Part shown: one piece after another, positions 47,671 through 59,590 of the stretch
Layout: every line of letters starts with the position of its first letter
How positions within the stretch are numbered: the stretch's first letter is position 1
Assembly (NCBI RefSeq): GCF_949987535.1
Contig: NC_080073.1
Span: forward strand, 23,184,116 to 23,248,115
Direction: 5' to 3'
Origin: Balaenoptera acutorostrata
Taxonomy: Eukaryota > Chordata > Mammalia > Artiodactyla > Balaenopteridae
DNA: 64,000 nt
Position numbers and translations under genes: made by a program
Notes under the pieces: model-generated
The model's database searches: none
Seen by the model: only the letters and a program-made list of their open reading frames with translations
Told to the model about the DNA's origin: nothing

Positions 47671-47870
47671 NNNNNNNNNNNNNNNNNNNNNNNNNNNNNN
47701 NNNNNNNNNNNNNNNNNNNNNNNNNNNNNNNNNNNNNNNNNNNNNNNNNNNNNNNNNNNNNNNNNNNNNNNNNNNNNNNNNNNNNNNNNNNNNNNNNNNN
47801 NNNNNNNNNNNNNNNNNNNNNNNNNNNNNNNNNNNNNNNNNNNNNNNNNNNNNNNNNNNNNNNNNNNNNN
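47671..47870. other. Assembly gap (200 N)
   Basis: Exactly 200 undetermined bases. The round number suggests a scaffold placeholder, so the real gap length is unknown. The gap falls at the left border of an L1 fragment. Confidence 0.99.
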
Positions 47871-48010
47871 TACCCTTTATTTTATTTTTAAATTTATTTT
47901 ATTGAAGTATAGTTGACTTACAATGTGTTAATTTCTACTGTGTATATATATTCTTCTTCATATTCTTTTCCATTATGGTTTATCACAGGATATTGAATAT
48001 GGCATACCCT
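47871..48010 (-). mobile_element. L1 3'-end fragment, minus orientation
   Basis: Antisense L1 3'-region text: TTTATTTTATTGAAGTATAG, TTGACTTACAATGTGTTAATTTC, then TTCTTTTCCATTATGGTTTATC and ACAGGATATTGAATATGG. It begins at the N gap. TACCCTTTAT after the gap and TACCCTTTTTT at 48006 may be remains of a target duplication, but the left copy is cut by the gap. Confidence 0.8.
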
Positions 48011-51000
48011 TTTTTTAAAGCTTACTCAATATTGACAACTATAATTATAGTACATTTACAGATGTGAGTTAGCAGCGAAATATTATGAAAGGAGAATTTC
48101 CAAGTTGAACATGGAAATAAGTAAGATTTGAATCATTGGAAAAAAGGAAGAAGGAGGAAATTTAGTAAAGGATCAGAAGGAAGTCATCAGATCTGTTCCA
48201 TATTTGGGAGTTGGTACTGGGATCATAACAGTGGCAAAAACTGCAAGCCAGGACCTGAGTAGATCAGTAGGCTGTCCTGTAGAAAGTAACAGTTTTGCAG
48301 CAACATGTTATGGGTGAAAAGAACTGAGTAGGACAATCAAGTTAGTAGCCAGAATCTACAGTATTAGGTAGAATCTAAAACCCAAGCAGATTTGCCGCAT
48401 AGAGGTAAAAGTGAGTAGGAACAAGAGCAGAGGTAGAAAAAGAGATGAGAGAAAGTGGGGAGCTATGGTTTAAATCTATGACCAGGAGAAGGATGGCACA
48501 GTTGATGGACTTGGGAAAGTCAAAAGTGGAAACTAGATAGAGAGACTGGGAGAGGATGACACTAGGATCTAGTCATGCTTTGTTTGAGATGAAGCTGTAA
48601 CATCAGATGGAACCTGTGTGGAGGCAGAGATGTGGGAATACAGGGGAAGATCCAAAGAGAAGTATGACAGACAAATGGATGTCACCCTCATTTTGAAGGG
48701 CCCAGTAAACCACACTCAGGACTCACTGCATTGGAAATTGTTCCCCTGCAGTACAGCTCAGTTAAAATGAGAAACCAGTCAAAACCCAAAATGTCCTGTC
48801 ACAGAAAGTCTTGTTCTTAGTGCTTCCAGTGGGGAAAAAGTTGCTAACTACAGGGCCCTCTGAGGAATTTCTCTTAGACTTAATGTCAATTTTTCATTTG
48901 CTTTCCTCTGGGTCAGAGCATAAATTCTGCTCCTCTCACAAATCTCTCTGCATTCAGTTATATTTTACCCAAACTTAGAGTATGATTTGGTTCCCTCTGT
49001 TTTTCTGAACAGAGCAAACTCTTCATTGTCGGTGGTGACAGAGAAAGACAAAGTGATACAAAGAAGCAGGAATATTTTGAACAATTCTAGTGATAGTTTG
49101 TGTTTAACTTGACACTATACTTTGTTTTAGCCGATAAACTTCAAAATTAACTTTATTTCTATTAATATTAAAATTGGTTCACATTCCCAGAACACCCACT
49201 ATTGTCTAGCTAGTAAAAGTGAGAAGAGACAGGGGTGTCCACCAACCCAGCATCTATGAAAAACTGAGTGACACGTAAAAACTAAGTGTGGGAGAAAAAC
49301 CTTACCAGAGTCTGAATTACAGTAATAAATAATTACTATTGCTAATATCTATTAGCTGCTTTCTAAGTTTTTGATACTCTGACACATGGCTGTATAGTCT
49401 GAATAAATGTGAGATTTTTAATGACCAAGATAACAGATATTTCAAAAGCCCAATACTGTGATTTGTTACTAGTTCAGCATCTGTTTCCTATAAATAAAGC
49501 AGGTGGCCTCTCTTGGCTGTTATGTGGCCATTCAGAAGAGCCAAGTTCCTTGCCGTCAGTCTCACCAATTTGTGGCCCACATTTTAAAGACTCTGTTGCT
49601 GCACACGGTGTATTAGAAATGTCCTGATGTTAGAAGTTTTAATCAATCAAATCAGGCTTGTTGATTTAGTGGGATTTTGTGGACAAATCTTTGTTATCAG
49701 CTGTATAATAATTATAAGCTGTTTTACCAGTGGATAAGGAAAGGATTACTCTCCTCTTTGAGAATGGTAACTTTATAATTACATGTATTTACTTGCCTTA
49801 TCAGAATAGAATTTACCAGCTGAGACACAGGATTATTTTTATTCAAAAGACTCCTGGGTAAATTGAAGAAGCACACTTTTTGGGGGTGGTGGGGGGAGTT
49901 TAGCTTTTGTAGACAGTTGTTCCTGGAATGAATAAAGAACAAATAAAATGAAATGAGTTTTAGTTTTTCTTTCCTTTTTGAAATGTATTCATACTTGGCA
50001 CAAAAATTACCTAGATGGTTAATTCAGCCCAACCCCTGATACTGTTGAGAAATGTACAGGCATTTATTGACAACTTGGTGTATTCAGTGTGCAAATGTGT
50101 TTTAGCCAAAGCTTTGGATTTCATATGGGCATTTTTATGGTTCTGGATCAGAATCTGCCAAAACTTCAAGAGAACTTTTCTTTTTTAGAATTCATTTTTC
50201 CTTCTTACTGTCCCACTTCAATCTGCAACTAACTTCTATGTCTCATATTTGCCTGAAGAGGAATTTGCTTTTCTCTCAGGTGTTCATTATGATTCCAAGT
50301 TAAGCTCATAAGGAAATAATAATGAGTCTAGATAATCTGTAGATTGGATCCCGTTTCTCTTAGCCAGATCTTCTCAATTTGATTTTTCCACCCAATACCA
50401 AAATTTTGTTTCAGCAACATAAACATTTTGCTTCTCTTTTGCCAGATGTCTTTAGAAACAGAAATCCCTTGTGGTCTCCCTCCTTATCCTTTCCAGTCTT
50501 TCTAATGTTCCCTAAACTCTCTCTGAAGTTGTTGAGAACGTAAACATCCCTGAGTCAGAAACTTTGTCCTCTATTTCTCTTACTTTCTTGATAAGGCACC
50601 AGCACCTCTTCTCCGTGGACACTTCTTTATACTTGCTTCCTGAAATACTGACAGATTGGAGCCACGGCCAGAGGAATGCAAATCAAGTGTCCTTAACATG
50701 GACACCGGGAAACTGCTGTGTGATGGTTTGGTCTGCTTGAGGGGAAGAGAAACCCCGAGCATTCAAGCGTTAAGAGACAGCCACCGAGCTTTCAGCTGTG
50801 TCTGCCTACTTGGCAGCCGTCCATTCAGCAAGGCTTCAGTTATGCTAGGGCGTGAGACCCGGAGAGGAGATTATCCTTCTGACTCCCATCAGAAAGTAAC
50901 CGTTGGCAGATTGACTGTCACCGACTAGCTTGGGAAAGTTTTCATTCAGAATGTTTGAGCCCTAGGCTTGCTGCTTACACTGAGTCAGCAGAGACTAAGG

Positions 51001-52985
51001 GACCCCCAGCTGAGTGGTGGCATCATCCTGGGCAGAGTGAGGGCAGATGCCCAGCAGGGCCGGCGTCTGGCTCTGTGTCTGATAACACCCCTGGCCTCTT
51101 TGCCTTTTTGCACATTTTCCAGCTGTGCTCTGTACCGAGTTTTCATCTTCTCTTCCTTTCTCAGTTCCTGCTCCCTGCAAGATGAGATGGACCTGGTCCC
51201 CGCCTGCACCCCAGCCTCACCAAGCACATCTTCCCTTCTGTCCATGTTTCAGTTCTGGTGCGGCTGTCATTGGGAACGTGGCTCCTGGAGGAGGGTTCTG
51301 ACATTCTCTGTCAGGGCACGTCTCTTCTCCTCTCTCTGTTTAAGTCTCATTTTTCCTCTGTTCCCACTCTCCCCATTTTCTACACACCTCATTCCTCACC
51401 GGCCTTTCTGCCTTGCCTTTCTGCCTTGTCCACTCACCTCTCTTCATCTCCTCCCTCCTTCACTGTCCCCTGTGGGTGCTTATTTACTGGGACCAATTAC
51501 ACTTCACATTGACATCTATCTCCTCTCCTCCTTTTAATCACTAGCATCTTCTCCCTGTGTCATTGGAGACAGTGACATTGGAGACAATCCTGTTCTGTCA
51601 TCGAGCCTTAAATCCTCTCATTTTCAGAATCGATAAACACTTATGAATGCTTAAACTTCGTCACACTTAAACCTTAGACCAAGTCTCACAGGACCTATCT
51701 AAAGTATTAGGCTAGTTAAAGTTTTTTGAGATCTAATATTTAAGTTTCCAGACAAAGAATCTACTATATTTGGCAATTTGAGTTTTCATTTTACCCCTGG
51801 GTAGTTCATGTGACTAACTGAAATTTATATCGTGTCGGACATCTGCTGCCTTGCGCAAGAAAAAGCCTACTGCACCTGAAGAAAGTAGTCAGTGTAACTA
51901 CAGGACTAGGCCTCCTTTAAGGAAGATGGCCTCTGTGTTATGCAGTGTTTTGTTTTTGTTTTATTTTTATGGATGTAATGACTTCATTCTCCGACCACCT
52001 TAGTAAAAAGGAGGTTTAGTGTAAGGCTTTAATTGCACTTGGAAAGCCCCCTACTCAAACCTTCTCACTCCCTCTTGTTCTTTCTTGGTGCCTCTACCCC
52101 CTCAGCCTCTCGCTAAGGCCAGCCTGCTCCCTCTGTGTTCCCTAGAAGTGCAGATCGCACAGGTCATCCATCTTTTAAGCTTATGTAATAACCATCCCTC
52201 CTGTTGTCTACAGCCCATCCAACTAGGCCGTGTTGTTGGGGTCTTTGAGGGGACCCAACAGATTCTTCCCCATCTGGGTTCTGATCCTGGTGAGAAATAG
52301 GAAAAAAGACTAAGGAAACCAAAATAGCACCTTCATTACTAACAAAGAAGTTGAAGGAGGTACCTTACTATATGCTAACAGTGAGCTTTCTTACTCTGAA
52401 CCCCAGAATTAGGCGGCTCTCCACAGCCATTCATGGCCACTGCTGGCCTTGGGCAGGTCTCCCGCCCCGGGGCAGAGGATGACCTGGGCTCACTGTGAGC
52501 AGCATGTCAAAAGGAAAGGCAGAGGAAGGGGCTGGGCTGCACATGCCAACTTTCTCCTTTCACACATTTCAGCCAGATAAGTCTCTCCACTGCCACCGTG
52601 GAGCCAATGAGCGTCAAAGAAGAGACAAGGCATATTATGCCAATGACTGCCCCTCCGCACGGAAGGAGATGCCCCCTCAGGTACATTACAGGCCATTAGT
52701 CTCCTTAGGAGTGGGCTACCTTTTGGTCAGGTGCCCACCCCAGTCTAGGTGATGGACATCTCTTCAAAAACAAGAGCCCAAAGTTGATTTCCTGAGCAGA
52801 AGCTGGGGGTGGAGCACTTGAACAAGGCACATGGCAGGTGTGGGGACGGGCATATCCCGCGTCCTGCTTATGACCTCACAGTACCACCCTCTGCTCCCTG
52901 AGTATTTTCTCCGTGACCACTCAGTTCATTTCTTCATGCCTCAGTTTCCTTATGTGACCCTTGAAAGTCATGTTTGATCAGCCAT
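48011..52985. other. Long intronic stretch, no gene seen
   Basis: Nearly 5 kb without an exon or a clearly nameable repeat. Sequence at 48330-48660 looks like old repeat debris. The GC content rises at 50640-51540, where several overlapping short frames occur on both strands (to 189 residues at 50968-51537, serine/leucine/proline rich). None has recognisable domains or splice context. A G-rich run (GGGGGTGGTGGGGGGAG) lies near 49880. Confidence 0.45.
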
Positions 52986-52986
52986 C

Positions 52987-52989
<3 letters not shown>

Positions 52990-53019
<30 letters not shown>
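52990..53019 (+). repeat. (GA)15 microsatellite
   Basis: Perfect GA repeat of about 30 bases. Confidence 0.95.
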
Positions 53020-53022
<3 letters not shown>

Positions 53023-53484
53023 TGCTATCAGGGAAAAGACTGAAGCAGATTCAGTCTGTGCTGTTTTACAGGTGACAGGTGAAATAAGCCTCTCCCAGAG
53101 AGCGCCACCTTGAGGCTGTCTGGAGGCAGAGTTACCTAAGCAGAGAGACTAACTTTCTCGTGGAATGTTTTAGAACAGGGAAGACAGATAGCTTTCATCT
53201 CATGCCACCTTCTCTTTATTAGCAGTGGCTGCCTGCGGTCTTTGCCAAGAAAGATTCTGAGACTATATCCCAGCTCAGCAGAAAAGAGTTCTCTGATCAT
53301 TACTGCTGTGGGTAAGGAGAGTGAGGGCCCTTGAGCCAGCTAGTGGCCATTGTTGATTCAAAGAGAGCACAGGTGGGACTTCCTTCCCTAGAAATACAGC
53401 TGCCCCTGCATCAGAAGTAGGAAGTGGGAGCTTCAAGCTGGAGAAGCACCAAATGAGGCTGGGCCACAGGGCCACAAATGTGGA

Positions 53485-53680
53485 TGGTGTAGCAGAAAGG
53501 TCTGCAGACTTTTTCTGTAAACGGCCAGATTTTAGGCTTTGTGAGCCACGTATTCCCTGTCGCAATAACTCAGCTCTGCCATCGTGGTGCCAAAGCAGCG
53601 TAGACAGTACAGAAGGGAGTGGGCCTGGTGGTGCCACAGTAAATCTTATTTTACGAAAGCAAACAGTGGGACATAGTTTG
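53485..53680. mobile_element. Non-autonomous hAT-type element (same group as 32044), opposite orientation
   Basis: GTCTGCAGACTTTTTCTGTAAACGG, TTTTAGGCTTTGTGAGCC, AATAACTCAGCTCTGCCATCG and AAAGCAGCGTAGACAGTAC are the reverse reading of the element at 32044. The right end is poorly conserved. Confidence 0.7.
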
Positions 53681-54589
53681 TTGCCTGGTGTAGAGAAGAG
53701 ACCAACATCAAGATCTAGAACTCTGGAAACTTCCCATGGTACCAGTGTCTAAATCCCCCTCCATCCTCAGCTCTGAAAGACGTCGTTAGGAGCCAACAAA
53801 GCATTTGACAGGCAATATTAAGCTCTCCGAATCTACCTTCTTCTCAGGAAAATATTAGCAATGACGTCTGCTCAGGAAAATATTTCCCCCAGATACATTC
53901 AGAGCCTGTGCAGTGATACAGTCACGTCACTTCTTAGGCAGCAGTGGAGTTCCAAAGCCAGCGTTTCAGACAGAAGTCTCACACCACCGAAATTACCTGT
54001 GAAAATTCCTGCAATCACCTTAAATTAGAATATATCAATACATGGATTGAAAGCCATGAGGTAGACTCAAGGAAGGCGTGAAAGGGAAGTCCACATGCAG
54101 ATAGATAAGGGCGTATGTAGGAACGCTCCTTCTTTATAAGAACAGTCCTATCCCAGCAGGTGCAGAACCGTAAAGTGTCCTACTTGCCAGAGGGTTCCTC
54201 CCATTTTAGTTTAACATTAAGGCTCCTGTACCTTTAGTTTGCATTAATATCTGTGTTACTTTTTTGAGAGTTCATATAGTTGAAAGCAAGAGTATAGGTA
54301 CCTGTCATAAGCCCTCAATAATTATATGTCAGACTTGATCCTAGACCTGCTTGCATGATCATAAGCGCATACACACCATTCATGGAAACGTGGTAAAAAA
54401 CCTGGCATTCCGCTTCCTGCCACCGCCTGCTGTCATCATAGGAATGCCTGTCACATTTACACCCTGGGCATTCGGTTTTTTCTTACCAAGGGAGAAGAAA
54501 TCATTGAGGCAAGTAGGTGTGCATGATACAGCCCCACAGGCTATCTTATGCTATCTTCAATTTTTATAAAATGTGATACAAGGTATTTC

Positions 54590-54790
54590 AGTGAGATGCT
54601 CATCCAGCTGCAGTAACTTTCCCAGGTTGCTCAGCTAGTTGGTAACAGAGCGAAGTTTAAATCTCAGCTTCCTCATCTGTGAAATGGGAATAAAAATATG
54701 GCAGCCTCACAGGGTTATTGTCAGGAGCAGATTAGTTTTAAAATAACCTAGAATGATGCCTGGCTCAATAAATGTCAGCTGTCATTTTTA
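54590..54790 (+). repeat. MIR SINE relic
   Basis: CTCAGCTTCCTCATCTGTGAAATGGG, AGCCTCACAGGGTTATTGTCAGG and AATGATGCCTGGCTCAATAAATG are in sense order. The first 60 bases (ACTTTCCCAGGTTGCTCAGC) read antisense, so two pieces may be joined. Confidence 0.7.
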
Positions 54791-55179
54791 TCTCAGCTCT
54801 TGTCCACAACTCGAGTGATTCCACATGGATGGACTCCGCTGGCTGCCTGCAAGGTGCTAGATGTAAGATGCCCATCGTCTCAGATGAATGAGGGCCACTG
54901 ATGCAGCAGGAGCTTTGCCTCTCATCCTCAATGAATGATTCCATTTCCAACGGTATAATAACAAGACACAAGAGATGTGATAAGCTTTCTAAATTTACGT
55001 GTCACCAAGAAAATGGACCTCCTCTCTCTGATTGTCAATTGAAAGAATAATGGAGGAGGACCAAGGGCACAGGGACCGTGAACATTTGAGGAGGAATCTG
55101 CTGCTTCATAGAATTTGCTTTGCTTCCACTGACCTCTCCTGTCCCAGGGGGAGGGAAAAAAGGACTCAGTTACTCAAAG

Positions 55180-55490
55180 CAGAGGTCGAAATATTTTAGG
55201 ATTTATGAGCCATGCTGTTTCTGTCACAAGTCCTCAGCTCTGCCACTGTAGCACAAAAGCAGCCATCGACAATCTGTAAATGAATCACTTTGGCTGTGTT
55301 CCACTGAAACTTTATTTATGGACACTGAAATTTGAATTTCATGTAATTTTCATGTATCACAAAATATTATTCTGATTTTTTTCCCCAACTGTTTAAAAAA
55401 TGTAAAAACTATTCTTAGTTCCCAGGTGGTACAAAAAGAGGCAGCAGGCTGGGTTTGTCCCCCAGGCCGTAGTTTGCTAGCCCTGACAGC
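55180..55490. mobile_element. Non-autonomous hAT-type element, third copy, with internal insertion
   Basis: AAATATTTTAGGATTTATGAGCC, AGTCCTCAGCTCTGCCACTG and GCTGTGTTCCACTGAAACTTTATTTATGG match the copy at 32044 in reverse. The right end (CAGGCCGTAGTTTGCTAGCCC, to about 55484) is separated from the rest by about 130 unrelated bases (55325-55455). Confidence 0.7.
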
Positions 55491-55639
55491 ACCAGCCGGA
55501 GAGTCAGATCTGTCACGGTTCACTGGTTGTTTGACTGAGCAAATTATCTCACATGTCATGAACTCAGTTGCCTCTAGTGAGAACAAGAGACTTATCCTAA
55601 AGGAGCCCTGGGATTCCTTCTAGCACTAAAAGGCCAAGG

Positions 55640-55900
55640 CTGTGTGGTTGTCATGTGGTTTTACAGTCAGACAAACCTGGGTTCTAGTCCTGGTTCAGCC
55701 TGTGATTTGCTGGGGGATGTTGGGCAAGTTCCTAAGCCTCCCAGTGCCTCGGTCGCCTCATCTGTAAAGTGGGGATAAAAATGATGTCAACTTTAGGGTT
55801 GCTGTGAAGATTCAACTGATAGGATACTTGTGAACCCCTTTAGTCACTTGTCCAAAAAACATTTATTATACCTAGCATATACTGAATAAGTGCTAACTTA
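55640..55900 (+). repeat. MIR SINE relic, nearly complete
   Basis: The head is CAGACAAACCTGGGTTCTAG, then TTGGGCAAGTTCCTAAGCC, TCGCCTCATCTGTAAAGTGGGG, GGGTTGCTGTGAAGATTCAAC and a CTAGCATATACTGAATAAGTG tail. It is the best-preserved MIR in the window. Confidence 0.85.
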
Positions 55901-57035
55901 TTATTCTTTTTAAAAAAGCTGAATTCCTATTAATATAATACTTCTAAAAAGACAGCTTCTGCACCCTTTGACTAGAGAGTGGTTTTCTTCACAGCCCTGT
56001 GATAAAAAGCTGGCCTGAGTGGCAGGGAGGGGCTGCACCTTTTGAACAAAGCCCTGTAATTTGTATCCACTACTGTTGTCTTCTCTCCATGTAATGAAAG
56101 CAAAGAACGAATTTTGATAAATTAACCTGGCATCTCTGTATACAGCTCTCTCACTCCACCCAGTGGCAGGAAGTCAGTGGTAAATCATGCAGAAGAGGTG
56201 GAGAATTTTTAAAGATTTTAATAATTATTATTATTATTTTTATAATATCCTCTACCAATAGAGCAAGATTTCATTTTTAAATCGGTCCCCTTTGACTCTC
56301 TATGTATTGCTGTTCTTAAGGCACGCAGTGGGTAGGTAACGATTTAGCTGAGTGGCTTTCAACAGGCAGATATTAAGAAATGCCTAAAGTTCGACCAGCA
56401 TGAGTTGATCAGTTAATGTATAGGTGGTTGTTAAAAGTGTTGTCCTGCAGCCTCATTAAAAACCAGTGCAGCATTTAATAAATATTAGAGCATGTCAGCA
56501 GCGCAATTTAAATGTGGGGAAGAGATCAATTTCCTTTGTAATTGGGTGCACAGGCATAAACAGTCTGTTTGGAACTCTTGATTCTGTGTCACGGTTTAAA
56601 GCAGCTATGATGGTTTCTATTTAGAAATAAAGACTGGGGAGGGAATGGGAGATGTCAGCCACTTGGTGAATCAAGAAGAAACTAACCTGAAATGCTCACG
56701 TAATATCATTAATGAAAGGAATCCGCAAACGAGCAAGGCTCCCTCTGTTCCTCTTTTCTTTTCCAGTGACCTCGTTTCAGTGACTGCTGTTTTTCTTTCT
56801 AACCCTCTTCTCTGTGCATCCCCACTTCCCCTTCCAGCTGCTCTCTCAACAGGAACCAGGAAGTGACCTGTAATTCCTCTCCAAGGCAGGGTCCGTGGGC
56901 AGCAGGGCCTGCCCTGGCTTTGCTTCTCCCTGGCCTGTCCCTAGCCCTGCCGGCCAAGGAGAAGCCAGTCAGGGTGCTGGAAGGGAGATGCTGGCAGGGT
57001 CAGGGTAGGGCTGCTGCAGAAGGGACTTGGCAACC
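55901..57035. other. Intronic stretch, no gene seen; 56440-56640 looks conserved-like
   Basis: No exon. The part 56440-56640 is repeat-free with balanced composition and could be a conserved non-coding element. The remainder is unclassified. Confidence 0.35.
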
Positions 57036-57039
57036 TCAC

Positions 57040-57126
57040 TTGTTTTCCCCTCACTCTCTGTTTGACTCTTTGTCTCTCATTCTCTTAGTTGTCTCCGTCT
57101 CTAGTCTCCTCTTTCATCCCTTCTGC

Positions 57127-57160
<34 letters not shown>

Positions 57161-57330
57161 TTGTCTCTTTCCCTTTCTCCCTCTCTGTCTCTCTTGTCTC
57201 TCTGTGTGTCTCTCTCCTGCCTCTCTTTCTGTTTCTTTCTTTCCGACTCTCCTGCCTCAGGCTCTGCCATGCCTTCTGTCTCATCTGTTCTCTGTCTGTG
57301 TGTGCTTCTCTCTTTCCTGCCTCTGTTTCT
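57040..57330 (+). repeat. Pyrimidine-rich tract with a (CT)13 core
   Basis: About 290 bases of predominantly C and T, including perfect CT at 57127-57152 followed by ten T. Long frames on both strands (to 202 residues at 56863-57471) are low-complexity by-products: serine/leucine on one strand and arginine/glutamate on the other. Confidence 0.9.
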
Positions 57331-57484
57331 GACACCCCCCCACACACACCTCACGTCACAGATTTGCATCTGACCAAGGCCCCTCTGTATGTGCCCCCTT
57401 CCTCCTCATACTCCTGTGCCCGAGCTTTATATTTCAGAGCGAGGTTCTCTTCCAAAACTGCTTGGTTCTGAGCATGCCTAGTAT

Positions 57485-57600
57485 GTGCTTAATAATTAAG
57501 GCTGTAATTAAAGTGTAACTGCAAGTATAATTAAAATTCACTTTAGTGGATCCTGGAATGATGAAGCGATTAGGCAGTTTGATATGGCCCTGCAGGAGTA
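57485..57600. promoter_or_regulatory. Candidate regulatory element: cluster of TAATTA homeodomain-type sites
   Basis: Three TAATTA palindromes lie at 57493-57498, 57505-57510 and 57528-57533, within 41 bases. They are in a repeat-free stretch that continues with mixed composition to about 57600. TAATTA is the core recognised by many homeodomain proteins. The function is inferred from motif clustering only, and AT-rich DNA produces such words by chance. Confidence 0.25.
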
Positions 57601-57604
57601 GCTG

Positions 57605-59400
57605 GAGGGAGAGAAGGGCCGTGTGTTTGTGTGGCGCTGCCCCACCCTCTCTTACCCCGGCCCCGCTGGCTAGTTGTTAACATTGAGCACAGCAGCCTCT
57701 TGTGCCTGGGCGGCCGACAGTGACAGCAGCTTGGAGTCCTCCCTCAAGGGCACTCAGTACAGCCAGTTAATACATGGACCTTCTTAGAGAAAGAGGCCAC
57801 GACAGAAGCCCTTGAGAACTTAGAGAAAGCTCAGGAGCAGCCCTCCTCATTTTCTCTCAGGCCATTTGGGGTTTTGATTTCAACCTCCTGAAAAAGCATT
57901 ATTTGGGGGTGCTGGGTCAGCAAGGTGATCAGAAGAGGACTCATCCACACTTGCCGCCGCCTGGAGCACACTTTGTACGGATGAGCCCATCTGTAGTTAT
58001 TCAGTCCATCTACAGACACATCCTGTGTGTGGGATACTGTGCTGAGCCTGGAGGTACGCGGTGAGCAAGGCTGACCAAGTGGCAGCCCTCGTGAAGTGTA
58101 TGCTTAGTGGGGACAGAGCAACATCAATAAGCAGTCCAAATAGTGCTGTGATTGTAGATGTACAAAGTATTCTAGAAGCTCATCTTACAATCCCCTACTC
58201 TGGATTGGGGGTTGGGATGTGGTGACAAGAAGGCATCCCCAAAGAAATGTCATTTAAACAGGTAGCTCATGGGCATATGGTGTCTGCCCAGCAGAGGGGG
58301 CAACAGAGCTCCGGTTGGAGGGCACAGCAGGCCAAAGCCCCAGCTTGTCTGTAGGTTCACAGATTTCTTTGTCAGTCATTTTCCCCCTTGGGAATATCTG
58401 GTGCTAAGTTGGGTGCTGAAGAGGGGATTAATTAAGGAACTGGCTAGTTGGTTATATCAATCCATTTATCCCTCCCCCCAAAAAGTGATCAGGAGCTTAT
58501 TTCAACCATACACATGGAAAGGAACTCAGCTAACCATGAACAAACAGTTCTTTCAGTGGGCAGGAACCATAATAAAGTTGGCCCTCAGGAGGAGGAGGGT
58601 CTGACTTGGAGGCAGACCTCAGGAACATCATTCCAGCACTTGTCTCTTCACTTGACTTCTTCACCCTCTGAGTATTTGCACAGACTTTCTCTTATCTGCT
58701 TACTTGTGACTGGTAAGTCCTTTTCATGCTACTACTTTCTATTTCATGGAAACTACTCTTTGAGATTCTCTGGAGAGCGAATCTAATTGGACAAGCTAAT
58801 GACCGTGGTCTGTGCTTGGACCACCCTTGGGTCAGGTGCAGTCAGTGTCTTGGGAACAATCGAGGTCCGCCTTGGGACAGAGAATACCCTGTGGTCCCTC
58901 ATAGAACAGGGGACAGTGGGGATGGAAGGTTTAGCCAGAAGGGGAGATTGGAAAGAGGAGACATCCTAGTTGTATGTGATCCTTGTTCTTAAATAACTTA
59001 TAGCCTTGTTGAGGTTCAGATGATCTCATGCATGGGCAAGTGCTGTGTGTTTTAAATGTCAAACAGGAGTCACCAGGAAATCAAAATAGAGTCTGAAAAG
59101 CGAAGGATTTTGAAACCAAATCCTGCCAATCAGTCACTAGGCCTCAGTGCTCTTGGCTTAAAAAAAAAAAAAAAGAACTGATTTATAAACACCAAACTCA
59201 CAAGTTCATTTAGAAACATAGATCTCACAGAGTCCTTGTAAGGGTCAAATAAAGTAATGTGGGAGGACTTTGTAAATCAGAGATTTTTTTTATTGTTGTT
59301 ATGATGATGATGATGACATATTTACAAAATCATAAGAAGGACTTATTCAAGTATAGCATGGATGTTTCAAGCATTGTTGAATGCTTATTGCACTGCTTCC
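57605..59400. other. Intronic stretch, no gene seen
   Basis: No exon. The part 58000-58130 resembles an old L2/MIR-type segment (GATACTGTGCTGAGCCTGG ... GAGCAAGGCTGACC). An A-run lies at 59161-59174. Frames at 58269-58992 have no recognised product. Confidence 0.4.
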
Positions 59401-59429
59401 TAACTATGACTAGCCATGCTCGCTAGACT

Positions 59430-59590
59430 AGCCTTTAACTTATTTGTGCCTCAGTCCTCTCCTCTGCAAAAGGAAGATAATAATAGAAGCTATCTCAGGG
59501 TTGCTACTGAGGAACAAAGGAGCTAGTGTACTTAGAACCCCAGAACAATGTGTGACCCATGCTAAGTGATAGCTGCTATTATTGCTTTTA
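59430..59590 (+). repeat. MIR SINE relic
   Basis: TTTGTGCCTCAGTCCTCTCC, AAAGGAAGATAATAATAGAAGC, CTCAGGGTTGCTACTGAGG and CCATGCTAAGTGATAGCTGC follow MIR order. Confidence 0.75.

Noticed and set aside
47652..47891. Open frame spanning the N gap
   Set aside because: It exists only because undetermined bases are not read as stops.
50968..51537. 189-residue open frame with several overlapping frames on both strands
   Set aside because: Explained by locally higher GC and pyrimidine bias. Hydrophobic/serine-rich with no domain I recognise and no flanking splice signals that would join it to SUCLG2.
56863..57471. 202-residue open frame, the longest outside the L1 besides those at 42.0-42.7 kb
   Set aside because: It is driven by the pyrimidine-rich tract, which keeps frames open on both strands. 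No recognisable protein features.
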